A stretch of 64,000 nt of DNA, from contig NZ_SMJU01000002.1 of NCBI RefSeq assembly GCF_004348825.1, forward strand, positions 496,001 through 560,000, read 5' to 3'. Positions 54,195 through 62,435 of this stretch are shown one piece after another. The notes under the pieces were generated by a model, which searched no databases, was not told the DNA's origin, and saw only the letters and a list, made by a program, of their open reading frames with translations. Made by a program: the position numbers and the translations under genes. This DNA comes from Arundinibacter roseus (GTDB lineage Bacteria > Bacteroidota > Bacteroidia > Cytophagales > Spirosomataceae). Position 1 is the stretch's first letter. Each line of letters starts with the position of its first letter.

Positions 54195-55100
54195 TTATTT
54201 TTTCTTTCCTTTCAGGTTTTTAACTGCGCTTGTAGCCGCCGCAGGCAGCATCGCCTGCCAGCCTTTCAAACCGTTTTCGATTTGGGGTTTCATAAATCCA
54301 AAGGCACTATCATTCGATGATTGTCCCAAAGCCAACGCTTTTTGTGCAAGCGGAACAGCCTCAGCAACCTTACCCATTTTCGCCAAAATTTGAGCTTTTA
54401 GCCACAGGTTGCGGAAATTTTCCCCCAATCCAATTGATTTATCGGCTAATGCAAGCGCTTTGGGTAAATCTTTCCCCTTGCTGAGCATGTAGTTCGCAGC
54501 AGTTTGCAGGGTTGCAGGATCTTCTGGTTTTTCTGAAACTGCCTTATCCATAGCAGCCATCGTGTTTTCGGTAGTCATTACCGTAATCTTAACAGGTACA
54601 TTGACAGAAGCCCACCCTACATTTAAAACCGAGGTACTGTCGGTAATGTCAGAAAATGAAATAGTAAATGATTCTGCAAAGGGAGCGGAAGCAGGTGCGG
54701 CCATCACGCGTGCTACATCTTCTGATTCTTTGTAGTCAGCTGTACCTCCCTGATTGAAATTCTTGTTCAGAATGAGGGTCCACTCACCGCCGTTTGGAAC
54801 TGAGAATAGCGCATATTTACCCGCAGGAACGAGTTTGCCACCAAACATAAAGTCAGTGCTTGCCTGCAAAGTAGTAGCCATATTGGCGCCCGTACGCCAT
54901 ACCTGACCGTAAGGAACAAGAGTGCTGTCACCAAAAATAGTACGTCCTTTTACAGCCGGACGTGAGTAAACTACCGTAAAGTCAGTAACGCCAACGGTCT
55001 GCATGAGGGTAGCAGCCGGACTTGCCTGAGGGGTGCGCTGCGCCAGTGAGGTGCCAGCAATGGCTAACGCCAGGGCAAAAGATAAATAGTACTTTTTCAT
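54195..55100 (-). CDS. DUF2911 exported protein
   Basis: A 301-aa protein with signal peptide (FALALAIAGTSLAQ) starting at ATG 55100; the frame extends to 55184 but lacks a signal there. The DUF2911 core reads SRPAVKGRTIFGDSTLVPYG and VPAGKYALFSVPNGGEW (split here into shorter parts). A helical, TPR-like C-terminal part (about 190-290; ALADKSIGLGENFRNLW, MGKVAEAVPLAQKAL) follows. Function unknown; periplasmic or surface. Confidence 0.9.
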   Translation of the reverse strand: MKKYYLSFALALAIAGTSLAQRTPQASPAATLMQTVGVTDFTVVYSRPAVKGRTIFGDSTLVPYGQVWRTGANMATTLQASTDFMFGGKLVPAGKYALFSVPNGGEWTLILNKNFNQGGTADYKESEDVARVMAAPASAPFAESFTISFSDITDSTSVLNVGWASVNVPVKITVMTTENTMAAMDKAVSEKPEDPATLQTAANYMLSKGKDLPKALALADKSIGLGENFRNLWLKAQILAKMGKVAEAVPLAQKALALGQSSNDSAFGFMKPQIENGLKGWQAMLPAAATSAVKNLKGKKK

Positions 55101-55178
55101 ACACAGGTTTTTTGATTCTAAATTGAACTCTTCAACTTTGGGTAAAATTAGAACTAAAAATAGTAAAAGCCTACTGTT

Positions 55179-55718
55179 ATGCACCGTCAGGATTTGTTAC
55201 AATTGTTACAAAATTATCACCCAAAAGATGAAAACGAGCGGAAAATGGTGTTGGAAACGCAGGTGTTTGTTCAGCAAAATTCTCTTTGTTTTGAGCGTAG
55301 TTTACCGTCAGGACACGTTACGGCTTCGGCTTGGGTAATATCGCCGGATCTACAGCAGGTACTGCTCATGCATCACAAGAAGCTGGATCGATGGTTTCAG
55401 CCTGGCGGCCACTGCGATGGCGACCCGGATGTACGACGAGTAGCATTGAAAGAAACCGAAGAAGAAACCGGGGCGTTCGGACAACTTGTTGGAAATGAAA
55501 TATTTGATGTAGATGTTCACCTGATTCCGGCCAATGCAAAGGAAGCGGCTCACTTTCACTATGATATTCGGTTTTTGGTAGTGGCTGATCCTGCTACAAA
55601 GCCGGCTGCCAATGCCGAATCAAAAGAAGTACGCTGGGTGTCGATGTCCGACGTACCTTATTATAATTCTTCTGAATCAATTCTTCGAATGCAGCGTAAA
55701 ATCCTGGCTAGTGTTTAA
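55179..55718 (+). CDS. NUDIX hydrolase
   Basis: A 179-aa enzyme with a Nudix box variant: GGHCDGDPDVRRVALKETEEETG, where the usual REUxEE is KETEEE (quoted here as two segments GGHCDGDPDV and ALKETEEETG). It would hydrolyse a nucleoside diphosphate linked to another moiety; the Nudix box supplies Mg2+-binding glutamates. Substrate unknown. It starts divergently from DUF2911 and its last 11 bp overlap the convergent subtilase gene. Confidence 0.9.
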   Translation: MHRQDLLQLLQNYHPKDENERKMVLETQVFVQQNSLCFERSLPSGHVTASAWVISPDLQQVLLMHHKKLDRWFQPGGHCDGDPDVRRVALKETEEETGAFGQLVGNEIFDVDVHLIPANAKEAAHFHYDIRFLVVADPATKPAANAESKEVRWVSMSDVPYYNSSESILRMQRKILASV

Positions 55719-57357
55719 GGAATTTCAGCGCTTTGATCTCCTTATTCATTGTGATTTTCAGAATATAAGTCCCGGCAGGCAAGGCGCTTACCGGAATTTG
55801 AACTGTAGGAACGGTCGTTAGCGCGTGGGATTGAACCATTGTACCTGTGGGTGTGTACAATTGAAGTAAAGCCATAGTAGAAACCGGTCCAAAATGAAGT
55901 GAAACATAATCTTCCACTGGGTTTGGATAAATTTCAATGTGCTCAACCAAAGAGGGTTCCAGGCCTAGTGGCGTATATTCGGTTTGAATAGTTTCCTCAG
56001 CAATTTGAATCGTTGGGACTCCGAACCCAAGCAGATTGTCAGGATTAGCGGCCTGATGCCCCGCCCGACGAATAATTTGAATCAATTCCTGCGTCCGCAA
56101 AAAAGGATAGGCCTGCCACAGCAGCGCTGCAAAACCGGCAATTTGAGGCGTAGCAAAAGAAGTACCACTTCCGGTAGAGACCGTACCCAGACCGAGATTG
56201 TTGCCAATGACTGTTCCGGCACCCATGGCGGCCACATCAGGTTTTAATCTTCCATCTGCGGTGGGACCCACCGAGCTGAATGGCGCGTAGCTACGATTCG
56301 AAAAAGTAGCGCCAACTGTCAAAATAGAATCAGCATCGGCGGGTGCCGTGATGAATTTCCACGGATCATTTCCGGAATTTCCTGCCGCGTTGACCACCAA
56401 CATTCCCGTGCGTGCGGCCTGTTGAGCTGCACGCGTAACCAATGCTGTTTTGCCGTCCATGTCGGCATAGGAATAATCATAAATAGGGTTATCAAATTGA
56501 TTGTAGCCCAACGAGCACGAGAGGATGTCAGCACCCACGCTGTCGGCACGCTCAGCGGCCATCAGCCAGGTGGCTTCTTCATACGGCGTTTCTGAATATT
56601 CATTTTCGCTTCGATACAAGGCAAAATCGGCCTCAAAAGCAGCGCCAACCATAGTACCGGGCTGATTGGCCGCAATGGTGGACAGGCAGTTCAGCCCGTG
56701 GAAGTGATCGTCGAAAACATCGCTTTCACGCGAAATAAAGTCGTAGGTATCAATAATTTGTTTGTTATCAAAAAGATGCCTGATGTACTGAACTTCATTG
56801 CCGCGTGAAAAACCGGCATCGAGCACGGCAATTAAAATTCCCTTGCCCCGAATACCTTTTTCATGGATTTGGGGAATGCCGAGCAGGTTTAACTGCGTGA
56901 GCATTCGTCCATGATCGATGGTTTCCTGCGTACCAAATTTTTGTTGCACCGCTCCCAAACGCCCAATTCCGGCTGTTTGAGAAGTTGCAAGCGGTAGGTC
57001 TCTTTCGATTGACTTAAAAAAAGGAAGCGCTTTAATAGCTGTAAGTTGGCTATCGGTTGCTTCCAGTAGCGCAGCATTGAGCCAACGGCTGGTGAAAAGT
57101 ACTTTTGCCCCGGTTTGCCGGACCGCCTCCGTGTACCCGGGATTGACGGGAAGGTCTGAGGTTGTAATGGAAATTCCCTGACGGGCACGGCGTTCGATGG
57201 CCCTTGGTGATAAAAAAGCTTCGGGAGAAGTAGTGGAAAATGGGCTGTTTGATTTATTTGAAAACAGAACTAAATAACGCGGAATTTCCTGCGCCCAAAG
57301 CAAGCAGGGACTGAGAAAAAAAAATCCAAACGCGATTAAAACTATACTTTTTCTCAT
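55708..57357 (-). CDS. S8 (subtilisin-like) protease with T9SS-type C-terminal domain
   Basis: A 549-aa exported protease: signal peptide (SIVLIAFGFFFLSPCLLWAQ), a propeptide-like part to about 160, then a catalytic triad Asp180 (AVLDAG), His220 (FHGLNCLS), and Ser400 (GTSFATP), with the oxyanion Asn327 in AAGNSGN. The last 75 residues (IEIYPNPVEDYVSLHF, then GTYILKITMN and KALKFLKH) form the type-A sorting domain of type IX secretion. It should reach the outer surface or medium. It overlaps its upstream lipoprotein by 4 nt (ATGA). Confidence 0.94.
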   Translation of the reverse strand: MRKSIVLIAFGFFFLSPCLLWAQEIPRYLVLFSNKSNSPFSTTSPEAFLSPRAIERRARQGISITTSDLPVNPGYTEAVRQTGAKVLFTSRWLNAALLEATDSQLTAIKALPFFKSIERDLPLATSQTAGIGRLGAVQQKFGTQETIDHGRMLTQLNLLGIPQIHEKGIRGKGILIAVLDAGFSRGNEVQYIRHLFDNKQIIDTYDFISRESDVFDDHFHGLNCLSTIAANQPGTMVGAAFEADFALYRSENEYSETPYEEATWLMAAERADSVGADILSCSLGYNQFDNPIYDYSYADMDGKTALVTRAAQQAARTGMLVVNAAGNSGNDPWKFITAPADADSILTVGATFSNRSYAPFSSVGPTADGRLKPDVAAMGAGTVIGNNLGLGTVSTGSGTSFATPQIAGFAALLWQAYPFLRTQELIQIIRRAGHQAANPDNLLGFGVPTIQIAEETIQTEYTPLGLEPSLVEHIEIYPNPVEDYVSLHFGPVSTMALLQLYTPTGTMVQSHALTTVPTVQIPVSALPAGTYILKITMNKEIKALKFLKH

Positions 57358-58070
57358 TTACCGTAAGAAATTAATGTACTGATTTTTGTAAATCCACTTT
57401 CGATGATGCCTTTTCCAACGCAGTCGGGAGTGCTGCAATAGCGAAGGTTTTTCTGTTCTTTCTGAACTAACCCAAGGGAGGCGGCGTAGACTTCTTTACT
57501 TTTTTGCAAAGAAACCAAGGTTGAATCGTTCTGTTGTATAACGGTGAGACTAAGGGGAAATGTTTCCTTTGTGGTTGAAAAAGGCGTTTCCATCACCGTG
57601 ATTTCAAAGGCTTGTTCGCCCAGTAAATTGTAGCGATTACCGTCCCATATAAGGTCTTTTTTTACTGGAAATTCAAGAACTACCCGACTAATGCCCTCCT
57701 CATGAACAACTACTCGCTGCTCAGATTTCCAAACATTTAGTACCTGATTTACCACTCCTGTACCAGTTTCATTTACCACTGAACGCTCTATCTGATAAAC
57801 GTCCTGTTCTTTTGCGTTGGTATATTTTCCGGTAATCAGTTCCTTTTGCGTGTACGTCAGGACTTGCGGGTCAGCGCCTACGGCGTATTGGGTTTCGGTT
57901 ACTTCATATATTCGATACCTTCCAATTTCCAGCGGAAAATAGTCGATTTCTTTTTCTGCCATAAGTGGAGTTTCTGGCTGACAGCCCAAACAGAACATGA
58001 TACAGGCGGCAGTTAAAAGCTTTTTTAAAGGAAATCTTTCAAAGAGAAGATATGTCAAATTCCTTTTCAT
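57354..58070 (-). CDS. Lipoprotein of unknown function
   Basis: A 238-aa protein with a basic N-terminus and a lipobox (CLGC, Cys near 30). The rest is strand-rich (FPLEIGRYRIYEV, KKDLIWDGNRYN). No family is recognised. It overlaps both neighbours by 4 nt (ATGA at each end) and so lies within a tightly coupled operon between a glutamate-synthase-like enzyme and a subtilase, suggesting a shared role that cannot be named. Confidence 0.82.
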   Translation of the reverse strand: MKRNLTYLLFERFPLKKLLTAACIMFCLGCQPETPLMAEKEIDYFPLEIGRYRIYEVTETQYAVGADPQVLTYTQKELITGKYTNAKEQDVYQIERSVVNETGTGVVNQVLNVWKSEQRVVVHEEGISRVVLEFPVKKDLIWDGNRYNLLGEQAFEITVMETPFSTTKETFPLSLTVIQQNDSTLVSLQKSKEVYAASLGLVQKEQKNLRYCSTPDCVGKGIIESGFTKISTLISYGK

Positions 58071-59665
58071 GCTATTTTCTGGCCTCCCTGTTCTGGACGT
58101 ACTGCGTTTCCTGAACCGCCTAAATATGCACAGGTAATCAAAGGATCAAATCCTGAATAAGGTACTTCATCTTTAGCGTAGTTATACACGGATAGCAGTG
58201 GTAATGTGTGGTTATTATCACCCATTGCTACTTCTACGTCATCCATTGTAAACTGACACGGATGCTCATACCCGGCAGCATGGGTGATTTCGATGATTTC
58301 CTTCGTGATTGTCTTCATGTAATTATAAAAACGTTCACTTTTTAACGTGGGGTCAAGTCCGGCCTGTAACCACGGATTATTGGTGGCAACGCCGGTTGGG
58401 CAGCGATTGGTATGACAGATTTGTGCCTGAATACAACCAATCGACAGCATTGCTTCCCGGGCGATATTTACAATATCTGCTCCCATGGCAAACGCCATAA
58501 TGGCATGCGCAGGCAATCCGAGCTTTCCGGAGCCAATGAAGGTTATTTTTTCGGTTAAATGTCTTTTTTGAAAAAGAGTATAGACTTTACTAAATCCGTG
58601 CACCCAGGGCAAAGCCACGTGATCCGCAAAGGCAGGTGGTGCGGCTCCGGTGCCGCCTTCGCCGCCGTCAATGGCAATAAAATCTGGGCCTTTGCCTGTG
58701 AGTGCCATGAGGTCAGCCAGTTCTTCCCAAAGATCGAGTTTGCCCACTGCGGCCTTTATTCCTACAGGCAGGCCGGTTGCCTCAGCGATTTCTTCGATGA
58801 AGTCAATCATCCCCTGAACACCCGTAAAGGCACTATGATAGGCAGGAGAAACCACATCCTTTCCGAGAGGTACATGACGAATCGCCGCAATTTCGGCAGT
58901 AATTTTACTGCCGGGCAGCAATCCACCCTTGCCCGGTTTGGCGCCTTGTGACAATTTTAGTTCGATCATCCGTACAAATGGATTCTGCTGCGTCATCTGC
59001 ACGAGTTTTTCAAGCACAAAATTGCCGTCATCATCTCTTACACCAAAATAGGCGGTTCCCATATTGAACACAACATCCGCCCCAAAGGAATGATAGGGTG
59101 AAAGCCCACCTTCGCCTGTATTATGGAAATTTCCAAATTTCAAAGAACCCTTATTCAACGCTTCAACCGCATTTGCTGAAAGTGATCCGTAGCTCATTGC
59201 GCTGATATTGACCACCGAACGAGGCCGATAGGGGCGGCGACGTCCGTGCGCCAAACCGATAACTTTGGCCGCCGGAAGCAGGTAGTGGTTGAGATGCGTA
59301 GTGTTATGAATGTGATGTGGATGAGTCTTGGGAAGTCTCGTGGGAAACAGCGCAGGTTTTATGAAAATATAGCCTGCTTCGTGCATATTCTGATCCGTGC
59401 CAAAACCCTGATAGTTATTCTCTTTTTTGGAAGAAGCATAAATCCAGGAGCGCTGCCGCCGATTGAAGGGCAGTTCTTCGCGGTTATTGGCCACAATATA
59501 TTGCCGCAACTCCGGGCCAATTTTCTCAATCATGTACCGAAGGTGTCCGACTAATGGGAAATTGTGTTGAATCGTATGCTTTTTCTGAAGCATATCCCGC
59601 ATAGCCAAAACGAGCAATAAAACCAATACATATACCCACCAGGGTAGGGAGAGAAGCACTTGCAT
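58067..59665 (-). CDS. Membrane-anchored FMN/Fe-S glutamate-synthase-like oxidoreductase
   Basis: A 532-aa protein with one N-terminal helix (WWVYVLVLLLVLAM) and the GltB central/FMN domain: NISAMSYGSLSANAVEALN, AIDGGEGGTGAAP, and GCIQAQICHTNRCPTGVAT with three Cys that would hold a [3Fe-4S] cluster. It lacks the amidotransferase and C-terminal GXGXG domains of true glutamate synthase, so it probably performs another FMN-dependent redox reaction. First gene of a three-gene, 4-nt-overlap operon. Confidence 0.92.
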   Translation of the reverse strand: MQVLLSLPWWVYVLVLLLVLAMRDMLQKKHTIQHNFPLVGHLRYMIEKIGPELRQYIVANNREELPFNRRQRSWIYASSKKENNYQGFGTDQNMHEAGYIFIKPALFPTRLPKTHPHHIHNTTHLNHYLLPAAKVIGLAHGRRRPYRPRSVVNISAMSYGSLSANAVEALNKGSLKFGNFHNTGEGGLSPYHSFGADVVFNMGTAYFGVRDDDGNFVLEKLVQMTQQNPFVRMIELKLSQGAKPGKGGLLPGSKITAEIAAIRHVPLGKDVVSPAYHSAFTGVQGMIDFIEEIAEATGLPVGIKAAVGKLDLWEELADLMALTGKGPDFIAIDGGEGGTGAAPPAFADHVALPWVHGFSKVYTLFQKRHLTEKITFIGSGKLGLPAHAIMAFAMGADIVNIAREAMLSIGCIQAQICHTNRCPTGVATNNPWLQAGLDPTLKSERFYNYMKTITKEIIEITHAAGYEHPCQFTMDDVEVAMGDNNHTLPLLSVYNYAKDEVPYSGFDPLITCAYLGGSGNAVRPEQGGQKIA

Positions 59666-59719
59666 GTCGAAATGAGGGTTAACAGTCAGATTTTGACTTT
59701 AAAAATCCTAAGAATAGAT

Positions 59720-60964
59720 TCAGGACAATTCGAGTTCTTCCAGCGTCGTAATAAGTCCTAAGTGTTCCCAGAAAGTTGGGTAAGACTTTACGACCACGCC
59801 GGGTTCTTCGATCAAAATGGGCTGAATCATCCCGACTGGGGCAAAGGCCATCGCCATGCGGTGGTCGTCGTAAGTATGAATGGACGGCGTAGTTTCGGCA
59901 GAGATAGTCTGTACTCGCGTAACTTCGTAGCGATGATTGGTTTCCACCTCTTTGAGTTCAGCTCCCAGCTTTTTCAATTCCTCTTGCAGGGCAAAAATGC
60001 GATCGGTCTCTTTGATTTTGAGGCTTTCAACACCAGTCATGGACAATTCAATATTTTTCATGGCACAGCAAACAGCTACGGTTTGAGCCAAATCCGGGCA
60101 GTTGGTAAAATCCCAGCCGATGGAAGGAGCCGTGGTAGTTTTTTCAAGTAAAACGCCTCGCTTCGTAAAGGTACTTCTAACGCCCAAATGCTCCATTATA
60201 TCTACTATGGCGCTATCGCCCTGTAACGATTCTTCTTTCAGACCCAGCAATTCAATCTCAGCATCTTCTGCCAGAGCAACAATGCTGTACCAGTAACTAG
60301 CGCCCGACCAGTCGGATTCAATGGCATAGGGCTGAGGCTGATAGTTTTGATGAGAAACCGAAAGTCTTTTTGCGGTCCAGTCTGCCTGAACTTCCACGCC
60401 AAAAGCCGCCATTTGTTCAATAGTCATTTCAATATACGGACGTGAACCAATTTCTCCTACAAGTTCAATATGCAGGCCATCGGGCAGGAGAGGCGCCACC
60501 ATCAGGAGCGCAGAAATATACTGACTGCTTACATCACCTCTGATTTGCAGCGTATTAACCCCTGAATATGAAAAACCATTGAGCATAATCGGTGGATAAC
60601 CGACCGTTTTCTGGTATTCAATAGAAGCGCCGAGTTGCCGCAAAGCATCTACCAGAAGCGCTATGGGGCGTTCGCACATGCGTGGGGTGCCGGTCATTAT
60701 TTTTTTTTGTCCGGTAATCGCAAAATAGGCGGTCAGAAAACGCATCGTGGTTCCTGCATCAATAACATCTGCGATTTCCTCCTGCGCATGCAGCAGCCGT
60801 TGCATGGTTTGACTGTCGCGGGCTTCTGAAATATTGGTCAACTCGCTTTTGAAATGGGTCAAGGCATGTAAAATCAGCGCGCGGTTGCATTCACTTTTGG
60901 AAGCAGCGAGTTTTATTTCGGCTTTAACCGGAGATTTGGGAGGTTGTACGAGAATGGCGTTCAC
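59720..60964 (-). CDS. aroA: 3-phosphoshikimate 1-carboxyvinyltransferase (EPSP synthase)
   Basis: The enzyme joins shikimate-3-phosphate and PEP, the sixth step of the shikimate pathway. Motifs: LAASKSECNRALI (Lys, Ser, Arg of the substrate site), DAGTTMRFL, GTPRMCERPI, SDWSGASYW (catalytic Asp), KIKETDR and DDHRMAMAF. The frame stays open to 61090 but no ATG suits the family start; a GTG at 60964 (NAILVQPPKSPVKAE) gives 414 aa, close to normal length, while the 42 extra residues look non-coding. Confidence 0.93.
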   Translation of the reverse strand: MNAILVQPPKSPVKAEIKLAASKSECNRALILHALTHFKSELTNISEARDSQTMQRLLHAQEEIADVIDAGTTMRFLTAYFAITGQKKIMTGTPRMCERPIALLVDALRQLGASIEYQKTVGYPPIMLNGFSYSGVNTLQIRGDVSSQYISALLMVAPLLPDGLHIELVGEIGSRPYIEMTIEQMAAFGVEVQADWTAKRLSVSHQNYQPQPYAIESDWSGASYWYSIVALAEDAEIELLGLKEESLQGDSAIVDIMEHLGVRSTFTKRGVLLEKTTTAPSIGWDFTNCPDLAQTVAVCCAMKNIELSMTGVESLKIKETDRIFALQEELKKLGAELKEVETNHRYEVTRVQTISAETTPSIHTYDDHRMAMAFAPVGMIQPILIEEPGVVVKSYPTFWEHLGLITTLEELELS

Positions 60965-61094
60965 TGTAAAATAAGGTCTAGATTCAAACACATAACAGGT
61001 AGCCTTTACCAAAGCAAAGGCCGAAAAAGTAGGCCGAAAGGTACAAAAAAATCGCCGTTCTGAACGACTCCGCAGGTAGTTTGGCAGCAAGTGG

Positions 61095-61706
61095 CTAGTA
61101 GGTTTGCAGCACCCGTATCCGATTTGCGCCCTTCATTTTAATTGTAGAAAAGCTGATTTTATAAAAAACAAAGCCGGCAGCCATCATGCTTCCACCCACA
61201 AGGAGTGTCTGACGGTCGGTAGTAAATCGCTGATTGTCAATGCCTCTATTAAAAAAATCAGCACCAATGTAAGTGAGTCCGGCAAGCGGAAGCAGAAAAG
61301 CACCCTCAGTGATCCAGGGAATGCGGCGAAAGGTTTTTACTTTATGAATATCCCGAAGCATCACTTCGCGGTATTCCATTTTTCCGGCAGCTTCGTTGAT
61401 TAACACAAAGGTGAAACTACTATCAGAAACGCTGTAAATTTCTTCTTCAAAACGTGTAGACTCGCCTCTGAGCGTAAAACGGATGTTATCTCCCGGAAAA
61501 AAACGCTGCCTATGATAGCCCCCGACCATCGTTGAGGCATCAAGAATCAGGTAGTTCTGATCGGCTTTCAGGAAAACCCGGTTGTTTTGATTTTGCTTCA
61601 AAAACAGCTCTTCACTCGAAAGTGCCTTTGCCGGGTCATAGTGATCCTGTGCAAAAAGTGGAGTAAAAGAAAGTATGAAGAGCGAAAAAATCAGATAATT
61701 TCTCAT
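61095..61706 (-). CDS. Exported or membrane-associated protein of unknown function
   Basis: The 203-aa protein starts at ATG 61706 with a signal peptide (YLIFSLFILSFTPLFAQ); an upstream frame from 61754 adds only 16 residues. The middle is beta-rich (RFEEEIYSVSDSSFTFVLI, shown in part as DSSFTFVLI), and two hydrophobic segments near the C-terminus (LLPLAGLTYIGADFF, LVGGSMMAAGFVFY) may be membrane helices. Family not recognised. It lies upstream of aroA in the same direction; a weak hairpin with a T-run sits between them. Confidence 0.75.
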   Translation of the reverse strand: MRNYLIFSLFILSFTPLFAQDHYDPAKALSSEELFLKQNQNNRVFLKADQNYLILDASTMVGGYHRQRFFPGDNIRFTLRGESTRFEEEIYSVSDSSFTFVLINEAAGKMEYREVMLRDIHKVKTFRRIPWITEGAFLLPLAGLTYIGADFFNRGIDNQRFTTDRQTLLVGGSMMAAGFVFYKISFSTIKMKGANRIRVLQTY

Positions 61707-61784
61707 GGTCAAAAGGGTATTAATAGTCTGAATTGACAAGGTAAAAAAAGCCAATTGGTACTATTAAGGCCCGATTGCTGAGTT

Positions 61785-62399
61785 TTACGCCTGTTCTTCG
61801 GCCTGAGCTTTTACAGAAACCCCGCCCGAAACAATCATTTTCATTATGTCAGTACTTGATGCATTCAGTAGCGTAACATTGCCGATAGGAACGATGAACA
61901 GCTCTCCCGAAAACGCGTATGAATGTGGCATATACACTGCAATATAATCTTTAATGTGCAAATGACTGAGATCTGTTTGGGTAATAAATCCTAGTTTTTT
62001 AATATCAGATTCCCGATTTACAGTTACTAACACCGGTTGATTGAATTTTTTCTTGTCACCAACAAATGCCGAAATCAGATCTTTGATGGAATAGTAAATA
62101 ATACTTACCAGTGGAATTTTCCGCATAATACTTTCACTGAATTTAAAGAAAGATTGCGGAACAACCGTCGAAAAGAAAAAGCCCAAAAGAATAATACCTG
62201 ACAAAATAATGATCATGCCAAGTCCGGGGAAATAGACCGATTTCTTATTGGAGATTGGAATAGAAATGGGTAAAATACTATCAAGAGATTCTATGCCGGT
62301 CCAGATAATCAGGATCGTAAAATAAATCGGAGCAACAAGAATCAGCCCCCGGACAAAATAACTCAGGATTCGTTTCAGGAAGGTATTTTTGATTTCCAT
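61785..62399 (-). CDS. DUF502 membrane protein
   Basis: A 204-aa protein with two N-terminal helices (GLILVAPIYFTILIIWTGI and LGMIIILSGIILLGFFFSTVV) and the DUF502 features KIPLVSIIYYSIKDLI and MPHSYAFSGELFIVP. Probably an inner-membrane protein of unknown function with a cytosolic C-terminal domain. It follows the DUF4139 gene by 36 bp. Confidence 0.9.
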   Translation of the reverse strand: MEIKNTFLKRILSYFVRGLILVAPIYFTILIIWTGIESLDSILPISIPISNKKSVYFPGLGMIIILSGIILLGFFFSTVVPQSFFKFSESIMRKIPLVSIIYYSIKDLISAFVGDKKKFNQPVLVTVNRESDIKKLGFITQTDLSHLHIKDYIAVYMPHSYAFSGELFIVPIGNVTLLNASSTDIMKMIVSGGVSVKAQAEEQA

Positions 62400-62435
62400 G
62401 GATTCAGGTACGTACGACCTGTTTGTTTGAATTTA

